Shown here: positions 1-6,004 of the stretch, in pieces
Layout of the letters: each line of letters opens with the position of its first letter
Numbering within the stretch: position 1 is the first letter of the stretch
Origin: Bacteroidales bacterium
GTDB lineage: Bacteria; Bacteroidota; Bacteroidia; Bacteroidales; P3
NCBI GenBank assembly: GCA_900771365.1
Contig: CAAGNU010000035.1
Coordinates: forward strand, 1-15,475
Direction: 5' to 3'
DNA length: 15,475 nt
Program-made: the position numbers and the translations under genes
Notes under the pieces: model-generated
The model's database searches: none
The model's input: only the letters and a program-made list of their open reading frames with translations
Told to the model about the DNA's origin: nothing

Positions 1-26
1 ATATGTTCTAAATGAGAAAAAAAGTG

Positions 27-34
27 TAACTTTG
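27..34 (+). promoter_or_regulatory. Bacteroidota-type -7 promoter element
   Basis: TAACTTTG followed by C matches the Bacteroidota housekeeping sigma consensus TAnnTTTG exactly. A clear TTG -33 element is not visible; TTC lies at the right distance (about 6-8). Transcription would begin near 40-43, giving a leader of roughly 80 nt before the glycosyltransferase ATG at 124. The motif match is seen; the start site is inferred. Confidence 0.65.
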
Positions 35-53
35 CAGCACGAAAATAATCCAG

Positions 54-114
54 CTGAATGATGGGTTAACGGGTTCTGCCCATTCAGGAGGCAAAAAATG
101 AATTTATAGAACCC
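54..114 (+). promoter_or_regulatory. Predicted H-type pseudoknot leader upstream of the glycosyltransferase
   Basis: Stem P1 pairs 54-59 with 82-87 and 63-65 with 79-81, nine pairs with a 3-nt bulge at 60-62. Its 13-nt loop (66-78) contains GGGTTCT at 71-77, which is perfectly complementary to AGAACCC at 108-114, downstream of P1. This gives a second 7-bp helix and pseudoknot topology. The A-rich connector (88-107) would cross P1. A perfect AGGAGG (86-91) overlaps the 3' arm of P1, and the P2 3' arm ends 9 nt before the gene's ATG. I recognise no known riboswitch class here. The pairing is read directly from the sequence; folding and function are inferred. Confidence 0.45.
98..109 (+). CDS. 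Putative three-codon leader ORF (Met-Asn-Leu)
   Basis: ATG AAT TTA TAG sits 6 nt after a perfect AGGAGG (86-91), which is unusual because Bacteroidota genes, including those in this window, generally lack strong Shine-Dalgarno sites. Its stop codon overlaps the 3' arm of the predicted pseudoknot helix P2, so ribosomes here would open P2. The main gene's ATG is 14 nt after this stop, so reinitiation is conceivable. It could equally be a chance ATG near a G-rich stem arm. Confidence 0.2.
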   Translation: MNL

Positions 115-123
115 ACCATAACT

Positions 124-1068
124 ATGAGGAAAGAAGAGCGCATCACGGTGGTCATACCTTGCTATAATGTGGAACGCCATATCGAGGGCGTGGTGAAGGC
201 CGTGCCCGACTTTGTCGACCATATCATCCTGGTGGATGACGCCTCGAAGGACGGCACACGGCAGCTTATCGACAACATGAAGGATGTCCGCATCATCCCG
301 CTGCATCACGAGCAGAACCAGGGCGTGGGCGGCGCCATGCTCACGGGCTACCGCAAGGCTATGGAGCTGGGCGACGGCATGGTGGTGAAAATTGACGGAG
401 ACGGGCAGATGGACTGCGCCATGATTGCCCCGCTCATCGACAGCATGGCTCCCGAGACCGACATGGCCAAGGGCAACCGCCTCTTCAACCTCGCCGCCCT
501 CAAGACCATGCCCCGCGTGAGGCGCTTCGGCAACGGGGTGCTGGGCTTCATGGTCAAGGCCGCCTCGGGCTACTGGGAGATTTCCGACCCCGTGAACGGC
601 TTCTTCGCCATACGCACCTCTACCTTGAGGAAGATGGACCTCGGGCGCGTGGCCAAGGACTACTTCTTCGAGAGCTCGATGATTATAGAGATGTACTACG
701 CCGGGGCGCACATCCGGGAGCTGCCCATGCCCGCCATCTATGGCGACGAGCAGTCGAACCTCTCCATCCGCCGCACCCTCGCGGGCTTTCCCCCGCGGCT
801 GGTGAAGGCCTGGCTGAGGAGAATCCGTCTCTGCTATTTCACCTACGACTTCAACATGGGCTCGCTCTACCTCGCCACGGGGCTGCCCTGCCTGCTCTTC
901 GGCCTCATCTTCGGCATCTGCCGCTGGGTGCACTTCGCCTCCATGGCACAGCCTGCGCCCACGGGCACCATCATGCTGGCCGTAATCACCTTCGTGCTCG
1001 GCTTCCAGATGCTCCTGGCCGCTGTGCAATACGACATCACCCACAAGAACCCCTTTGACATACTATAG
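124..1068 (+). CDS. Family 2 glycosyltransferase (DPM1/polyprenyl-phosphate sugar transferase type)
   Basis: A 314-residue membrane-anchored GT2 enzyme that probably transfers a nucleotide sugar to a polyprenyl phosphate or a lipid-linked acceptor at the inner membrane. The GT-A fold begins with TVVIPCYN (8-15), followed by the nucleotide-binding VDDAS (37-41), then the metal-binding DGDGQMD (91-97) and an SDPVNGFFAIR acceptor-loop region (154-164). Two hydrophobic helices lie near 246-268 and 281-303, as in GT2 enzymes with C-terminal anchors. The ATG at 124 places the TVVIPCYN strand at the usual position. The stop is 4 nt before the ATG of the next gene, so the two form one transcription unit behind the leader at 27-114. 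The family is secure; donor and acceptor cannot be read from the sequence. Confidence 0.9.
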   Translation: MRKEERITVVIPCYNVERHIEGVVKAVPDFVDHIILVDDASKDGTRQLIDNMKDVRIIPLHHEQNQGVGGAMLTGYRKAMELGDGMVVKIDGDGQMDCAMIAPLIDSMAPETDMAKGNRLFNLAALKTMPRVRRFGNGVLGFMVKAASGYWEISDPVNGFFAIRTSTLRKMDLGRVAKDYFFESSMIIEMYYAGAHIRELPMPAIYGDEQSNLSIRRTLAGFPPRLVKAWLRRIRLCYFTYDFNMGSLYLATGLPCLLFGLIFGICRWVHFASMAQPAPTGTIMLAVITFVLGFQMLLAAVQYDITHKNPFDIL

Positions 1069-1072
1069 CACA

Positions 1073-2458
1073 ATGACCCACAGCAGCAGAAAACCACACA
1101 TACGCCTCAGCGGCAGCCTGATATTCATCCTCCTGCTCGCCTGCACCTACCTCATACACATCCCCAAGACGTGCATTTTCAAGGACGCCAGCGCGGTCAT
1201 CCGCTCCGACAAGGTCTCCTACTACGACTACCTGCCCGCCTATTTCATCGAGCACGATATCGCCATGCACTTCCTCGACCAGGGCGAGAAAGGCACCTAC
1301 TGGTCCGAACTGCTTCCTAACGGCAACCGACTGATCAAAACCACTATGGGCGTGGCGATATGCTACGCGCCCTTCTTCGGAGTGGCGCACCAGGTGGCGC
1401 TCTCCACCCCCCATTATGAGGCCGACGGATTCTCGTGGCCCTACGCCTGCGCCATCCTGCTCTCGGGCATATTCTGGACCGTCCTGGGCTGCCTCTTCTT
1501 GCGAAGGCTGCTGCTGGAGCATTTTTCCGAATGGGTCACCACCATCACGCTCTTCATCATAGCCCTCTGCACGAACCTGTTCTGGTACACCACCGTAGAG
1601 TCGGGCATGTCGCACTGCTACAGCTTCGGCCTCATCAGCCTCTTCCTGCTCCTCACCGACAGGTGGCACAGCAAGCCCGGCTGGGGCTGGACCATAGGCC
1701 TCGGCCTCACCTACGGTCTCATCACCCTCATCCGCCCCACCAACTGCCTCGTGGCCCTCGTCTTCCTCTTCTACGGCATCACCAGCTGGCAAGAACTGCG
1801 CGAACGCTTCCTGACACTGCTCAAGGCATGGCCTAAGATATCGGTTGTCGGAATCCTGACGTTCCTTGTGTGGGCGCCACAGCTGGCCTACTGGAAGGCT
1901 ATCACAGGGCACCTCCTCTCCTACTCCTACGGCAGCTCGGAACGCTTCTTCTTCGGCGACCCCAAGATTCTCGAAGGACTCTTCAGCTACCGCAAAGGCT
2001 GGCTGGTCTATACTCCCGTCATGGTGCTGGCCATGTGGGGATTCTACTTCCTCTACAAGCATCACAGGCAATGGTTCTGGCCTCTCGCGCTCTACATGAC
2101 GCTAAACCTCTACGTCATCTTCTCGTGGTGGTGCTGGTGGTATGGCGGCAGCCTCGGCCTCAGAGCCCTCATCGACTGCTACGGACTCCTATCGCTACCC
2201 CTCGCCGCATTCCTCAACTGGGTGGGGCAGAGCCGCCTCAAGGCCAAGATACCGCTGATAGTGCTCACAGCACTGCTCGCCTACCAGTCATCCATCGTGA
2301 ACATCCAGTACTACCACGGCCTCATCCATTGGGACTCCATGACGGGCAAAGCCTTCTGGAATGTCTTCGGACACACCAAAAGCTTCGACGGCTGCTACGA
2401 CTTCCGCGAAGAGCCCGACTATGCAGCCGCCCAAGAAGGAAACCGCGGACTAAATTGA
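1073..2458 (+). CDS. Polytopic membrane protein, GT-C-like glycosyltransferase candidate
   Basis: A 461-residue, very hydrophobic protein with roughly ten predicted transmembrane segments, beginning with a helix near residues 13-28. After it comes a soluble loop containing SYYDYLPAYF and HDIAMHF, and later LIRPTN and a Trp-rich FSWWCWWYGG segment. This layout resembles Bacteroidota mannosyltransferase/PMT-like (GT-C) membrane proteins that take sugars from polyprenyl-phosphate donors; the assignment rests on architecture and local motifs, not a diagnostic signature. The frame is open from a TTG at 1055 inside the previous gene, but ATG at 1073, 4 nt after that gene's stop, is preferred. A GT2 next to a GT-C protein suggests that the GT2 makes the polyprenyl-linked donor and this protein uses it (inference). 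Confidence 0.72.
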   Translation: MTHSSRKPHIRLSGSLIFILLLACTYLIHIPKTCIFKDASAVIRSDKVSYYDYLPAYFIEHDIAMHFLDQGEKGTYWSELLPNGNRLIKTTMGVAICYAPFFGVAHQVALSTPHYEADGFSWPYACAILLSGIFWTVLGCLFLRRLLLEHFSEWVTTITLFIIALCTNLFWYTTVESGMSHCYSFGLISLFLLLTDRWHSKPGWGWTIGLGLTYGLITLIRPTNCLVALVFLFYGITSWQELRERFLTLLKAWPKISVVGILTFLVWAPQLAYWKAITGHLLSYSYGSSERFFFGDPKILEGLFSYRKGWLVYTPVMVLAMWGFYFLYKHHRQWFWPLALYMTLNLYVIFSWWCWWYGGSLGLRALIDCYGLLSLPLAAFLNWVGQSRLKAKIPLIVLTALLAYQSSIVNIQYYHGLIHWDSMTGKAFWNVFGHTKSFDGCYDFREEPDYAAAQEGNRGLN

Positions 2459-2541
2459 GCATTGAGAACGGAAGCCTCTTAGATATGAAAGAGTCCGCAA
2501 CACCCCATCACTAAGAACTGGCTTTCGATTTCGGGAATCTC

Positions 2542-2554
2542 TGACAAAATGGCA
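2542..2554 (+). promoter_or_regulatory. Upstream imperfect palindrome 1 (TGACA-N3-TGGCA)
   Basis: TGACAAAATGGCA is an interrupted dyad of two TGnCA-like half-sites with a 3-bp spacer. It starts 33 bp before a second site of the same design (2575-2587), close to three helical turns, so both would lie on the same DNA face. It could bind an activator of the promoter-like sequence at 2601-2616. No binding protein can be named from the sequence. Confidence 0.4.
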
Positions 2555-2574
2555 TGACCAACGCAGCCAAAATA

Positions 2575-2587
2575 TGACATTCTGTCC
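2575..2587 (+). promoter_or_regulatory. Upstream imperfect palindrome 2 (TGACA-N3-TGTCC)
   Basis: TGACATTCTGTCC has the same half-site, 3-bp spacer, half-site layout as 2542-2554; only the last base breaks the perfect TGACA/TGTCA dyad. It lies 14 bp before the -24-like element of the adk promoter candidate. The repeated architecture suggests a dimeric regulator, perhaps a sigma-54 activator or a repressor. Confidence 0.4.
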
Positions 2588-2600
2588 CGCCAAAGGCTTT

Positions 2601-2616
2601 TGGCATGATTGTTGAT
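2601..2616 (+). promoter_or_regulatory. Possible sigma-54-type -24/-12 promoter for adk
   Basis: TGGCAT-N5-TTGAT resembles the RpoN consensus TGGCAC-N5-TTGCA with correct spacing and an intact -24 GG. The -12 position is GA rather than GC, a real weakness. Transcription would begin near 2627, about 20 nt before the adk ATG. A perfect inverted repeat GCCAAA-N4-TTTGGC (2589-2604) overlaps the -24 half, so a repressor site or small hairpin is an alternative. No TAnnTTTG element is evident in this gap. Confidence 0.33.
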
Positions 2617-2647
2617 GGAACACCCTTATAAGAAAAATCGTACTACT

Positions 2648-3304
2648 ATGAAGAATATCGTACTCTTTGGTGCCCCAGGCGCGGGCAAAGGAACCCAAGC
2701 ACAACTGCTGGCAGAAAAATACAACCTTATCCACCTTTCCACAGGCGAGATGCTCCGCCACGAGGTGGCTCAGAACACCCCTCTCGGACAACGAGTGAAA
2801 GGCATCATGGAACGCGGCGACCTCGTGGGTGACGACATCGTGGTGAACCTCATCGCCAAGGCCATGGACCAAGGCCTCAACGAGCCTATGGACGAATGGG
2901 ATGAGGAACGCCTCCGCCGTGTCTGCGGCCTCGAACCCGGCGAGCCTCTGCCACAGAAGCCGCAGCCCTCCATCATCTACGACGGCTTCCCCCGCACCGT
3001 GCAGCAATGCCAGATGCTGGAATTCCTCTTCCAGAAAAAAGGCCGCAGACTCGACTGCGTCATCTCTATCGACGTGCCGCAAGAGGAACTCATCCGCCGC
3101 ATCCACGAGCGCTCACTCATCAGCAACCGCAGCGACGACACCGAGGAGGTCATCCGCCACAGATTAGACGAATATGAAGAAAAGACACGCCCCGTATTAG
3201 ACTACTACAAGGTCTCCGGACGACTGGTGAGCATAGACGGTAGCGGCGAAATTTCTGAGACCAACAGCCGCCTCTGCAAGCTGATGGACCACCTCCTCCG
3301 ATAG
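2648..3304 (+). CDS. adk: Adenylate kinase
   Basis: Adk converts ATP and AMP to two ADP in the cytoplasm. The P-loop GAPGAGKGT is at residues 8-16 (Lys14). The AMP-binding part contains HLSTGEMLR (29-37) and GDLVGDDIV (57-65), then YDGFPRT (111-117). The LID is the short type without zinc cysteines, carrying SNRSDD and the Arg-rich RHRLDEYEEKTRP stretch. At 218 residues it is longer than the roughly 190 typical of short-LID Bacteroidota enzymes. The excess is a charged and proline-rich insertion near 75-107, between the AMP-domain helices and YDGFPRT. ATG 2648 gives the canonical MKNIVLFGAPG start; an in-frame TTG at 2609 would add 13 unconserved residues and overlap the promoter candidate. 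It is convergent with marC. Confidence 0.96.
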   Translation: MKNIVLFGAPGAGKGTQAQLLAEKYNLIHLSTGEMLRHEVAQNTPLGQRVKGIMERGDLVGDDIVVNLIAKAMDQGLNEPMDEWDEERLRRVCGLEPGEPLPQKPQPSIIYDGFPRTVQQCQMLEFLFQKKGRRLDCVISIDVPQEELIRRIHERSLISNRSDDTEEVIRHRLDEYEEKTRPVLDYYKVSGRLVSIDGSGEISETNSRLCKLMDHLLR

Positions 3305-3305
3305 C

Positions 3306-3354
3306 CTGTGGATTGTGATCTGTGAACTGTGATTTGTGAACTGTGAACTGACAA
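3306..3354. repeat. Seven-unit heptamer array, (C/T)TGTGAN type
   Basis: Seven consecutive 7-bp units start immediately after the adk stop: CTGTGGA, TTGTGAT, CTGTGAA, CTGTGAT, TTGTGAA, CTGTGAA, CTGACAA. They stay in phase, without indels. No coding potential is apparent. It is the first of three period-7 tracts in this gap. Confidence 0.75.
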
Positions 3355-3386
3355 TACTGAGTGAATTAATGAATAAAAAATAAAAA

Positions 3387-3413
3387 GTGGGCTGCCGCAC
3401 AATGGCCTCCGCC
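3387..3413 (-). repeat. Dispersed intergenic element, copy 1
   Basis: GTGGGCTGCCGCA (3387-3399), followed by ATGGCCTCCGCC (3402-3413), is matched on the opposite strand near 14383-14424, where the same two blocks occur in the same relative order. The exact 13-bp match between two intergenic gaps 11 kb apart suggests a dispersed family resembling REP sequences. Two copies are too few to define its ends. Confidence 0.5.
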
Positions 3414-3414
3414 A

Positions 3415-3463
3415 CAATTCTCAATTCTCAATTAATTAGTCCTATTTGGCAATTCTCAATTAA
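3415..3463. repeat. Heptamer tract, CAATTCT/CAATTAA type
   Basis: CAATTCT, CAATTCT, CAATTAA run from 3415 to 3435, and CAATTCT, CAATTAA recur at 3450-3463 after a 14-bp interruption, which is exactly two unit lengths. The tract abuts the hairpin at 3465. It is noncoding. Confidence 0.65.
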
Positions 3464-3464
3464 A

Positions 3465-3503
3465 AAGAGGGACAGCCCCATGCGAAACAGGGCTGTCCCT
3501 CTT
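3465..3503. terminator. Strong hairpin terminator between convergent adk and marC
   Basis: A perfect 14-bp stem (3465-3478 with 3490-3503) encloses an 11-nt loop. Read on the minus strand, the stem follows the marC stop by about 37 nt and runs into a T-rich tract, so it is a good intrinsic terminator for marC. In the plus direction the downstream sequence is less T-rich, but the stem is symmetric enough to stop adk transcription too. Confidence 0.8.
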
Positions 3504-3529
3504 AACTCTTAATTCTTAACTCTTAACTA
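3502..3529. repeat. Four-unit heptamer array, TTAACTC type
   Basis: TTAACTC, TTAATTC, TTAACTC, TTAACTA are four consecutive 7-bp units overlapping the right foot of the terminator stem. With the tracts at 3306-3354 and 3415-3463, the hairpin is flanked on both sides by period-7 DNA. Confidence 0.65.
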
Positions 3530-3540
3530 AGAAAAGCGCG

Positions 3541-4140
3541 TCACGCGGGCAGGTTGAGATTGTGGATAAGACTGCCCATGTTGGCGGTGATCAGCTTGAT
3601 ACCGATAGCCAGCAGGATGACGCCGAAGAACTTACGCAGGATGGAGACAAAAGTCTTGCCCAGCAGCTTTTCTAAACGGTCGATGTAGCGCAGCACAAGG
3701 TAATCGATAACGATGTTCACACCCAAGGCAATCAGGATGTTGATGTCGGCATACTCGGCACGGATGGAAATGATGGTTGTGAGGGCTCCCGGACCTGCGA
3801 TAAGGGGGAAGGCAATAGGCACCACGGTGGAGCCTCCGTCACCTTCCTCGCTCTTGAAGATCTCCACGCCGAGAATCATCTCAAACGCCATGATGAACAA
3901 CACGATAGAGCCAGCCACAGCAAACGACTGGATATCCACGCCGAAGAGGTGCAAGGCCGCATCGCCAAGGAAGAAGAATACGATGAAAATAGCCAACGAG
4001 ATGAGCGCCGCATAAAGCGGGTGAAACTTGTTGCCGCTATGCTTGAGCGAAAGGAAGATAGGTATGGAGCCGGTAATATCAATGATGGCGAACATGACAA
4101 GGAAAGCTCCGATAATTTCTTTAAAGTCTATTGCAAACAT
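3541..4140 (-). CDS. MarC/UPF0056-family integral membrane protein
   Basis: A 199-residue inner-membrane protein with about six transmembrane segments. The family signature region PIAFPLIAGPGALTT lies near residues 107-121, and the N-terminal AIIDITGSIPIFLSL segment is also typical. Length matches the family's usual 200 or so. MarC proteins were once linked to multiple antibiotic resistance, but this was not upheld; transport function and substrate are unknown. The ATG sits about 10 bp from an 8-bp tandem array (4150-4365), so any promoter of its own must lie in or beyond repeats. It may instead be co-transcribed from the peptidase gene 254 bp upstream. The hairpin at 3465-3503 terminates it. 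Confidence 0.93.
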   Translation of the reverse strand: MFAIDFKEIIGAFLVMFAIIDITGSIPIFLSLKHSGNKFHPLYAALISLAIFIVFFFLGDAALHLFGVDIQSFAVAGSIVLFIMAFEMILGVEIFKSEEGDGGSTVVPIAFPLIAGPGALTTIISIRAEYADINILIALGVNIVIDYLVLRYIDRLEKLLGKTFVSILRKFFGVILLAIGIKLITANMGSLIHNLNLPA

Positions 4141-4149
4141 TATGATTTA

Positions 4150-4365
4150 GATTTGAAGGTTTGAAGATTCAAAGGTTTGAAGATTTGAAGGTTTGAAGAT
4201 TTGAAGATTTGAAGATTTGAAGATTTGGAGATTTGGAGATTTGGAGATTTGGAGGGTTGAAGATTAGAGGATTTGGAGGTTTGGAGGTTTGGAGGTTTGG
4301 AGGTTTGGAGGTTTGGAGGTTTGAAGATTTGGAGATTTGAAGGTTTGGAGATTTTGAGGGTTGGA
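4150..4365. repeat. 8-bp tandem array, 27 units, consensus G(A/G)TTTG(A/G)A
   Basis: Twenty-seven consecutive octamers without a single indel fill most of the gap between the peptidase stop (4395) and the marC start (4140). Variants are blocky: GATTTGAA and GGTTTGAA near the marC end, four GATTTGGA at 4222-4253, five GGTTTGGA at 4278-4317, then mixed units. The blocks suggest local duplication and slippage. Three units make 24 nt, so frames read as a repeated octapeptide on the minus strand; there is no sign of a real gene. All 27 units face the same way, and there are no spacers, so this is not a CRISPR array. Confidence 0.95.
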
Positions 4366-4394
4366 GGGCTCTGATGGTTCCAGATTCCACCTGA

Positions 4395-5846
4395 TTAAAA
4401 CAGCCAGCCAAGCGACCACGTCACGCAGTGATGCTGTGAGCGAGGCATCGTGCTGTCCCCGAAGAGGTCGGAGATTTGGTTGTAGCACCTCAGATGCCAG
4501 AAGAGTGACCCAGCCGAGAAGCCGAATCCCCATTGCCAACCGTACTGATGCTGTGGGAAGTCCGTGCAGACTGGGAGCGAAGTGTTGAAAGCGTAGCCGT
4601 AGTAGCCGCCTACACCCAGGTCAAAGCTCATGGAGGGTTTGCCCAGATGGATGATCAGCGTGGCAGGGACGAGCAGGCTCTCGCGGCGATAGGTGAGCGA
4701 GCCGTTATAGAGGTCAGCCTCGTAGGGATAGGCCGAGCGGTTCAGGTCATACACGGCATCTATGCCCAGAGCCAAATAGCGGCCGAAGTTCATCCGCGTG
4801 GCTATGCCGCCCTGCCAGCCGTACATAGCCTTGCCGTCGAAGGCGGCGTAGGGGAAGCTGATTGCCGAAGTGTTGAAGCCCACCATGGGACCGGCTTCGA
4901 AGAAGCGGCGGCAGCCGCTATGCTTGGCGGCCACACGTCCCGTAGGCTCCATCGCCTCCTTGTCCGAGGCCATGCGGAGCGTGAGGGCTGCGAGATAGTC
5001 CACCACCTTCGAGAGACCGGGGTAGTCAATCAGCTCGGGGTCATCCTCGGGCTTATGGTAAGGCGATTTCAGTCCTGTGGTGACAGCCAGCGTGGGTATC
5101 CCTCTGCGGGCGAAAGGCTCGGTGTCCGTGGCCGTGAAGGGCGAGGACTCGAAGCCGCTCGTGGCAATCTTGATGCCCGTCAGCGCAGCCACCTCGTCGA
5201 GCATATCAGAGCATCCCTTCAGGGTACCCGTGCCCGTCAGCCGCAGCGCACCGCCTTGACGCAGCCAGCCCACCATATCGATGCTCATCATCATCCTCAC
5301 CCGATTGGGAGCCATCACGTCCATGCTGTTAGCCATGATATTGGAGCCGTGGAGGCCTATCTCCTCGGCATCGAAAGCGCAGATGATGACGCTGCGTTTG
5401 AGCTCGGCGCGATGCGACAACAGCTGGCGCGCCACCTCGATGATGGCAGCCGTGCCCGAGGCGTTGTCGTCGGCACCGTTATACACCGTGCCGTCGGCCT
5501 TGGTGCCGAGATGGTCGTAGTGCGCGCCCAGGATGATATACTCCTGTTTCAGTTGCGGGTCTGCCCCTTCAATCACGCCCACGATGTTGCGGCACGTCCC
5601 TTGGCTCTGCTTGACCGTGAAGGGCTGCTCATAGCATTCCATCCAAGGGCTGAGGCCCATCTTTCGAAACTCCTCCTCGACATACTGGGCGGCCTTCAGC
5701 GCGTCGGCCGAGCCCGCCTCACGACCCCGCATGGCGTCGGATGCCAGATAATACAGATGCTCTTCCAGGCGTTCCTGCTGCTCCTGCGCCATAAGGCACG
5801 GAACAGCCAACACCATTATAACCAATATAAAAACAGCTTTTCTCAT
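4395..5846 (-). CDS. M28-family zinc aminopeptidase fused to a C-terminal outer-membrane-barrel-like domain
   Basis: A 483-residue exported protein. Residues 1-20 form a signal peptide, with cleavage likely after LMA before Gln21. An M28 domain covers about 25-295 and has all expected two-zinc residues: His109 (GAHYDH, with Asp111), bridging Asp126 (NGADDNASG), general base Glu161 and ligand Glu162 (FDAEEIGLHGS), Asp190 (SIDMVG) and His264 (YHKPEDD). It should therefore be catalytically competent and remove N-terminal residues from peptides. Residues 310-483 differ: amphipathic, aromatic-rich strands (FEAGPMVGFNTS, MSFDLGVGGYYGY, YGWQWGFGFSAG) end in a terminal Phe, like the small 8-stranded barrels of Bacteroidota outer membranes. 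The fusion would tether the peptidase to the outer membrane. The open frame crosses the junction without a break. Confidence 0.9.
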   Translation of the reverse strand: MRKAVFILVIMVLAVPCLMAQEQQERLEEHLYYLASDAMRGREAGSADALKAAQYVEEEFRKMGLSPWMECYEQPFTVKQSQGTCRNIVGVIEGADPQLKQEYIILGAHYDHLGTKADGTVYNGADDNASGTAAIIEVARQLLSHRAELKRSVIICAFDAEEIGLHGSNIMANSMDVMAPNRVRMMMSIDMVGWLRQGGALRLTGTGTLKGCSDMLDEVAALTGIKIATSGFESSPFTATDTEPFARRGIPTLAVTTGLKSPYHKPEDDPELIDYPGLSKVVDYLAALTLRMASDKEAMEPTGRVAAKHSGCRRFFEAGPMVGFNTSAISFPYAAFDGKAMYGWQGGIATRMNFGRYLALGIDAVYDLNRSAYPYEADLYNGSLTYRRESLLVPATLIIHLGKPSMSFDLGVGGYYGYAFNTSLPVCTDFPQHQYGWQWGFGFSAGSLFWHLRCYNQISDLFGDSTMPRSQHHCVTWSLGWLF

Positions 5847-5876
5847 CCTATGTTTAAATATAATGAGATTTTATAA

Positions 5877-5906
5877 CGCAGAAAAAAATAAATTATTGTA
5901 CACAAC
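5877..5906 (-). promoter_or_regulatory. Weak candidate promoter for the M28-barrel gene
   Basis: On the minus strand a TATTTTTTTC stretch, near the TAnnTTTG -7 consensus, is preceded at about 18 bp by TTG. It lies about 35-60 bp before the ATG in the AT-rich gap shared with the divergent hydrolase gene. The match is loose and the region is low in complexity. Confidence 0.25.
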
Positions 5907-6004
5907 ACCAACATTTCCCATATTATGATAATCCAAGTAGCCACCCAAGGCACTAAAACGTTCCTTCCACACACTAAAACCACCGCCTCTACGTTATTTT
6001 GAAT

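Noticed and set aside
54..114. preQ1 class I riboswitch
   Set aside because: There is a compact pseudoknot with an A-rich segment, but stem length, loop sequence and tail do not match the preQ1-I consensus as I know it, and the downstream genes are not queuosine-related.
1037..2071. 344-codon open frame on the minus strand
   Set aside because: Antisense to the polytopic membrane protein gene. Its Glu/Val/Gly-rich content mirrors hydrophobic codons on the other strand.
4150..4365. CRISPR array
   Set aside because: The repeats are 8 bp and directly abutting, without spacers, and no cas genes are present.
4169..4539. Minus-strand open frames encoding a repeated SNLQTSKP-like octapeptide
   Set aside because: They simply translate the 8-bp tandem array in two frames (three units make eight codons) and have no start context or conserved domain.
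4533..5876. 447-codon open frame on the plus strand
   Set aside because: Antisense to the M28-barrel gene, which has a signal peptide and all five zinc ligands. The antisense product is His/Arg/Ala-rich without motifs.
5994..6001. TAnnTTTG promoter directly before the YqiA-like gene
   Set aside because: TATTTTG is one base short of the consensus and lies only 3 nt before the ATG, too close for a leader of normal length.
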